Source of the DNA: Thermodesulfovibrionales bacterium
GTDB taxonomy: Bacteria > Nitrospirota > Thermodesulfovibrionia > Thermodesulfovibrionales > Dissulfurispiraceae
Direction: 5' to 3'
Length of the DNA: 16,710 nt
NCBI GenBank assembly: GCA_021129835.1
Contig: JAJOKM010000167.1
Coordinates: 1 to 16,710 of the forward strand
A program made the position numbers and the translations under genes. The notes under the pieces were generated by a model, which ran no database searches, was not told where the DNA came from, and was given only the letters and a program-made list of their open reading frames with translations. Positions within the stretch are counted from its first letter, which is position 1. Each line of letters opens with the position of its first letter. Shown here in pieces: positions 15,055 to 16,710 of this stretch.

Positions 15055-15213
15055 GTAACTACTCAGGTTCAAGGTTCCGGGGTTCACGGTTCAAAGGTTC
15101 AACGTTCCAGGTTCAACGTTCACAGTTATAAAGGCTGTTAACTTCGAACCGTAAACCGTGAACCTTCTTTGTCGTGAACCTTGAACCGTGAACCTGGCAA
15201 CCTGAGTAGTTAC
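15055..15213. repeat. repeat B, copy 3 (longest)
   Basis: A 159-bp palindromic element bounded by GTAACTACTCAGG (15055-15067) and CCTGAGTAGTTAC (15201-15213), exact inverted repeats of 13 bp. Inside are GTTCAAGGTTC-like units on the left, a centre at about 15125-15140 (TATAAAGGCTGTTAAC, near-identical to the centre of copy 2), and GAACCGTGAACC-like units on the right. The first 45 bp equal copy 1. ATGGGTATATGGGTATATG follows the right end. Confidence 0.9.
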
Positions 15214-15328
15214 TATGGGTATATGGGTATATGAGTTCATCAGCTCATCAACTTTTCGGTCAGATCCCTTCTAAACATGCTCAAGCTGAAGCTGGATAGG
15301 AAAGGGTAGGGGCATCAGGAGGATTTTC

Positions 15329-15625
15329 CTAACATCCCGTGACTCTTCTTAACATTCCTTGCAATCCACCATAGATCATGAGTAGACCGAAAAAGAAAAA
15401 GATAAGCAGAGCGGCTAGCCTTAAGAATCTATCCGGTAGGGGCGAGAGATAGCGGGCACCCAAGAGGGAAGTTATACCGTGGATGAGGGCTTGCCCCAGC
15501 ATGGCGCCGCTAAAAACTGTTAGAGGGGTGCCAAAGGTTGCTGTGAGTGCCAAGGCCGTTAACTGAGTCTTATCTCCTATTTCAGCAATAAAAGTAGCCA
15601 AAAAGACCGTGATAAAGGGCTCCAT
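15329..15625 (-). CDS. GDT1/UPF0016 family cation transporter, single-repeat form
   Basis: A 98-residue membrane protein with the UPF0016/TMEM165 signature E-x-G-D-K-T at Glu15-Thr20 (AEIGDKTQLTALAL). Three hydrophobic segments are present (about 4-28, 34-57, 67-90). The family moves Mn2+ (or Ca2+) out of the cytoplasm; bacterial members can be a single repeat working as an oligomer, or two repeats fused. Only one repeat is found here, with no second copy nearby, so a homo-oligomer is inferred. GGGATGAGG precedes the ATG. The leader holds a yybP-ykoY-type manganese riboswitch, which independently supports Mn2+ as substrate. The C terminus (RRVTGC) is short but not obviously broken. Confidence 0.85.
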   Translation of the reverse strand: MEPFITVFLATFIAEIGDKTQLTALALTATFGTPLTVFSGAMLGQALIHGITSLLGARYLSPLPDRFLRLAALLIFFFFGLLMIYGGLQGMLRRVTGC

Positions 15626-15660
15626 AACCTCATCCCAATCAACTTTCTTGTTTAATGCAT

Positions 15661-15717
15661 TAAAAAAAGACCTTTAACACAAGATTAGCAAAGATACCAA
15701 TCTCGCATTAAAGGTCT
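15661..15717 (-). terminator. riboswitch intrinsic terminator
   Basis: A perfect 10-bp stem AGACCTTTAA (15717-15708) / TTAAAGGTCT (15677-15668) is followed by a seven-T tract counting the last stem base. An inner pairing CGAGATT with AATCTTG extends the hairpin. It overlaps the riboswitch P1 strand, and the UPF0016 ATG is about 40 bp downstream. Confidence 0.85.
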
Positions 15718-15803
15718 CGTCTCTTTGCCTCAGGAGGCAAAGGATAAAGCCAGGCTTCTTATCGCCAGTATGTTGACTTTACCTATGAACTACTCCCCTC
15801 TAA
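15661..15803 (-). ncRNA. yybP-ykoY manganese riboswitch with overlapping terminator
   Basis: Minus-strand leader of the UPF0016 gene. It holds GGGGAGTAG (15798-15790) and, further on, a GCTTTATCC segment, a TTTGCCTCCTGAGGCAAA stem-loop and GAGACGAGACC, matching the conserved loops of yybP-ykoY RNAs as I recall them. P1 is TTAGAGG (15803-15797) with CCTTTAA (15714-15708, one G-U pair). The same CCTTTAA can instead pair with TTAAAGG (15677-15671) in the terminator. This mutual exclusion predicts an ON switch: Mn2+ stabilises P1 and allows transcription into the exporter gene. Confidence 0.8.
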
Positions 15804-15810
15804 CAAGAGT

Positions 15811-15816
15811 ATTATA
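15811..15816 (-). promoter_or_regulatory. -10 box of the riboswitch transcript
   Basis: TATAAT on the minus strand, placed so that transcription starts around 15804-15806, at the first base of riboswitch P1. A -35 match at 17-18 bp spacing is weak (TCGAAA). Confidence 0.5.
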
Positions 15817-15840
15817 CACTATTTTCGGGTCTTATTTCGA

Positions 15841-15986
15841 CTAAAGTGTAGTAGCCACATAGGCCCGGCAATTTAATTTTTTTTGCCGTAGTGCGGTGCC
15901 CATCCCGGCCTAAAATGGCTTGTGATGTTGCTGCCGGGGGGGCGCTAAATTACGGCTTCACTAACCATTATTGCTTCTACACTAAG
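15841..15986. repeat. short inverted-repeat element (MITE or IS end pair), possible
   Basis: CTAAAGTGTAGTAGCC at 15841-15856 and GCTTCTACACTAAG at 15973-15986 are imperfect inverted repeats (about 10 of 12 core positions) enclosing 116 bp without a gene. Inside is a CGGCAA...TTGCCG hairpin around a T-rich loop, and a G-rich tract. The right repeat supplies the TAG stop of the hydrogenase-like fragment, so it lies exactly at the break. No target duplication could be established. Confidence 0.45.
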
Positions 15987-16335
15987 CATATATCTTGGCG
16001 CCGAAAGCGGCTTCCAAGACGCGTGAAAATCCTAACCGGCGTAACCCGCTAATTAATTGGCGGGGTTGACAACGAAAGGATGCTGCAAATGACGGGTCTA
16101 TAATAGCTGTTAACTCATCGCCCTCAGCCAGCCATTTTTTTATAGCGGCGGTATCGTCAAATGTCCGTATGGCGCCGGCAGTGCAGACCTCGGCGCAAAT
16201 GCCGCAGGAGATACAATTTTCTTGTCGCGAGATGGTAACCTTACCATCTCGAAAGCAGATAGCATGGAGTGGACATGCCCGGACGCAGGCATAGCAATGC
16301 AAACAGAGCTTATTATCGGTAGATAGTATCTCCAT
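15982..16335 (-). pseudogene. truncated 4Fe-4S / [FeFe]-hydrogenase-like protein
   Basis: A 117-codon frame. Two ferredoxin clusters are complete: Cys11/14/17/21 (CLHCYACVRACP) and Cys41/44/47/51 (CISCGICAEVC). They are followed by the start of a domain resembling the [Fe] hydrogenase large-subunit C-terminal family (ELTAIIDPSFAASF, then LRRLGFSRVLEAAFGA). Full members run on for several hundred residues; here the frame ends KIYA then TAG, inside the inverted repeat at 15973-15986. GAGGGGAT is about 5 bp before the ATG. Such non-catalytic hydrogenase-like proteins are thought to be redox sensors. It could still make a small ferredoxin, but it is read as a truncated gene. Confidence 0.7.
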
Positions 16336-16433
16336 ATTCGATCCCCTCTAATTTGTAATCGACTGCAAGCTATCTGGCATGTCATGCAACCCCTCCGAAG
16401 AGACGGCAATTTGATGGGTGGGCTTGCCAGCCT

Positions 16434-16454
16434 CTTGACTCTTGACTCTTGACT
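16434..16454 (+). repeat. three 7-bp tandem repeats (CTTGACT)
   Basis: Three perfect CTTGACT units lie in the gap between the hydrogenase-like fragment and the next minus-strand gene. They read as AGTCAAG on the coding strand of the neighbours. No promoter role can be shown. Confidence 0.85.
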
Positions 16455-16478
16455 CTATCCTTTGACCTCGCAAGGCAG

Positions 16479-16709
16479 TCAGGAAGCTCTGACCCTCTCG
16501 AGGAAACCCCGAAACTCAGCGATATCCTTAACCACTATCGCTTTCTTAAGGAGGATTTCGAGTAGCTTCGGTCTTTCGATACCGCCGATCTCTCCCTCAA
16601 TATCGTGGGGCACTATCTCAAACCTGCCTTCTAACACCGCAAGGATGTTATTCTTCAGGGTCTCCTTTCTTCCCTCTTCTCTTCCCAATCCTCTTCCCTC
16701 TTCTCTTCC
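16479..16709 (-). CDS. C-terminal part of an Rpn/transposase-like (PD-(D/E)XK) protein, 5' end outside the window
   Basis: The frame is open to the window edge, so only the last 76 codons are seen; a TTG at 16688 is unlikely to be the start. It opens GREEGRGLGREEGRKE, a charged coiled linker with a repeated GREEGR unit, then a helical LKNNILAVLEGRFEIVPHDIEGEI segment and a LLKKAIVVKDIAEFRGFLERV tail. This layout is typical of the C terminus of Rpn-family recombination-promoting nuclease / putative transposase proteins and DUF4351-like tails. The nuclease domain is not in the window, so activity cannot be judged. Confidence 0.6.
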   Translation of the reverse strand, partial: GREEGRGLGREEGRKETLKNNILAVLEGRFEIVPHDIEGEIGGIERPKLLEILLKKAIVVKDIAEFRGFLERVRAS

Positions 16710-16710
16710 C

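Noticed and set aside
15055..15213. CRISPR-like array of GTTCAA units
   Set aside because: Units are short, unequal, adjoining without spacers, and turn into their reverse complement past the centre. This is a palindromic repeat, not an array.
13592..15230. A new defence or mobile system encoded in the accessory region
   Set aside because: Every ORF recognised there is a small fragment or a cassette gene of known family. No nuclease, helicase, reverse transcriptase or integrase frame is present.

Overview
This is bacterial chromosomal DNA with moderate to low GC. It carries a set of core housekeeping genes bordered on both sides by accessory DNA full of repeats and gene remnants. System II cytochrome c maturation genes (resB, ccsA), an acetyl-CoA synthetase, a Cu/Zn-type permease and many small palindromic repeats would suit an environmental Gram-negative lineage such as Nitrospirota or a Desulfobacterota relative. 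That placement is a low-confidence inference, since no rRNA or other decisive marker is present.

Layout. (1) 1-1133, + strand: an integron-type gene cassette encoding a GNAT acetyltransferase and a ParE-type toxin-antitoxin pair. It starts at a GTTAGCC core and ends in a degenerate attC site. (2) 1213-4715, +: a tight overlapping run resB-ccsA-tsaD (cytochrome c haem delivery, then tRNA t6A synthesis). acs is convergent on the minus strand, 2 bp away. (3) 6689-7110: a regulatory gap holding a dispersed palindromic repeat and a candidate promoter. (4) 7111-11625, +: a COG0701/PF03773 permease, an unlisted 26-codon membrane mini-ORF overlapping it by ATGA, then dnaE. (5) accA follows dnaE, and convergent ftsY overlaps its 3' end by 23 bp. 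(6) 13592-15230: a graveyard of a truncated four-helix-bundle gene, three copies of a GTTCAA-rich palindromic repeat, and minus-strand integron cassettes (DUF4160 with an amber stop, DUF2442, a truncated methyltransferase) with one complete attC. (7) 15329-15820, minus: a GDT1/UPF0016 half-transporter controlled by an apparently complete yybP-ykoY manganese riboswitch with promoter and terminator. (8) 15841-16710, minus: a short inverted-repeat element, a truncated ferredoxin/[FeFe]-hydrogenase-like gene and the tail of an Rpn/transposase-like protein.

The theme outside the core genes is small repeats reshaping genes. A GTGAGCAGT-type palindromic repeat appears to be inserted in frame inside dnaE, and a second copy supplies the dnaE stop codon and fills the gap to accA. 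Repeat ends also supply the stop codons of the methyltransferase and hydrogenase-like fragments. No integrase, complete transposase, tRNA, rRNA or CRISPR array is seen. I found no undescribed multi-gene defence or biosynthetic system. The best leads are the in-frame repeat in dnaE, the GTTCAA repeat abutting a four-helix-bundle gene, and the integrase-less cassettes in opposite orientations flanking the core genes.
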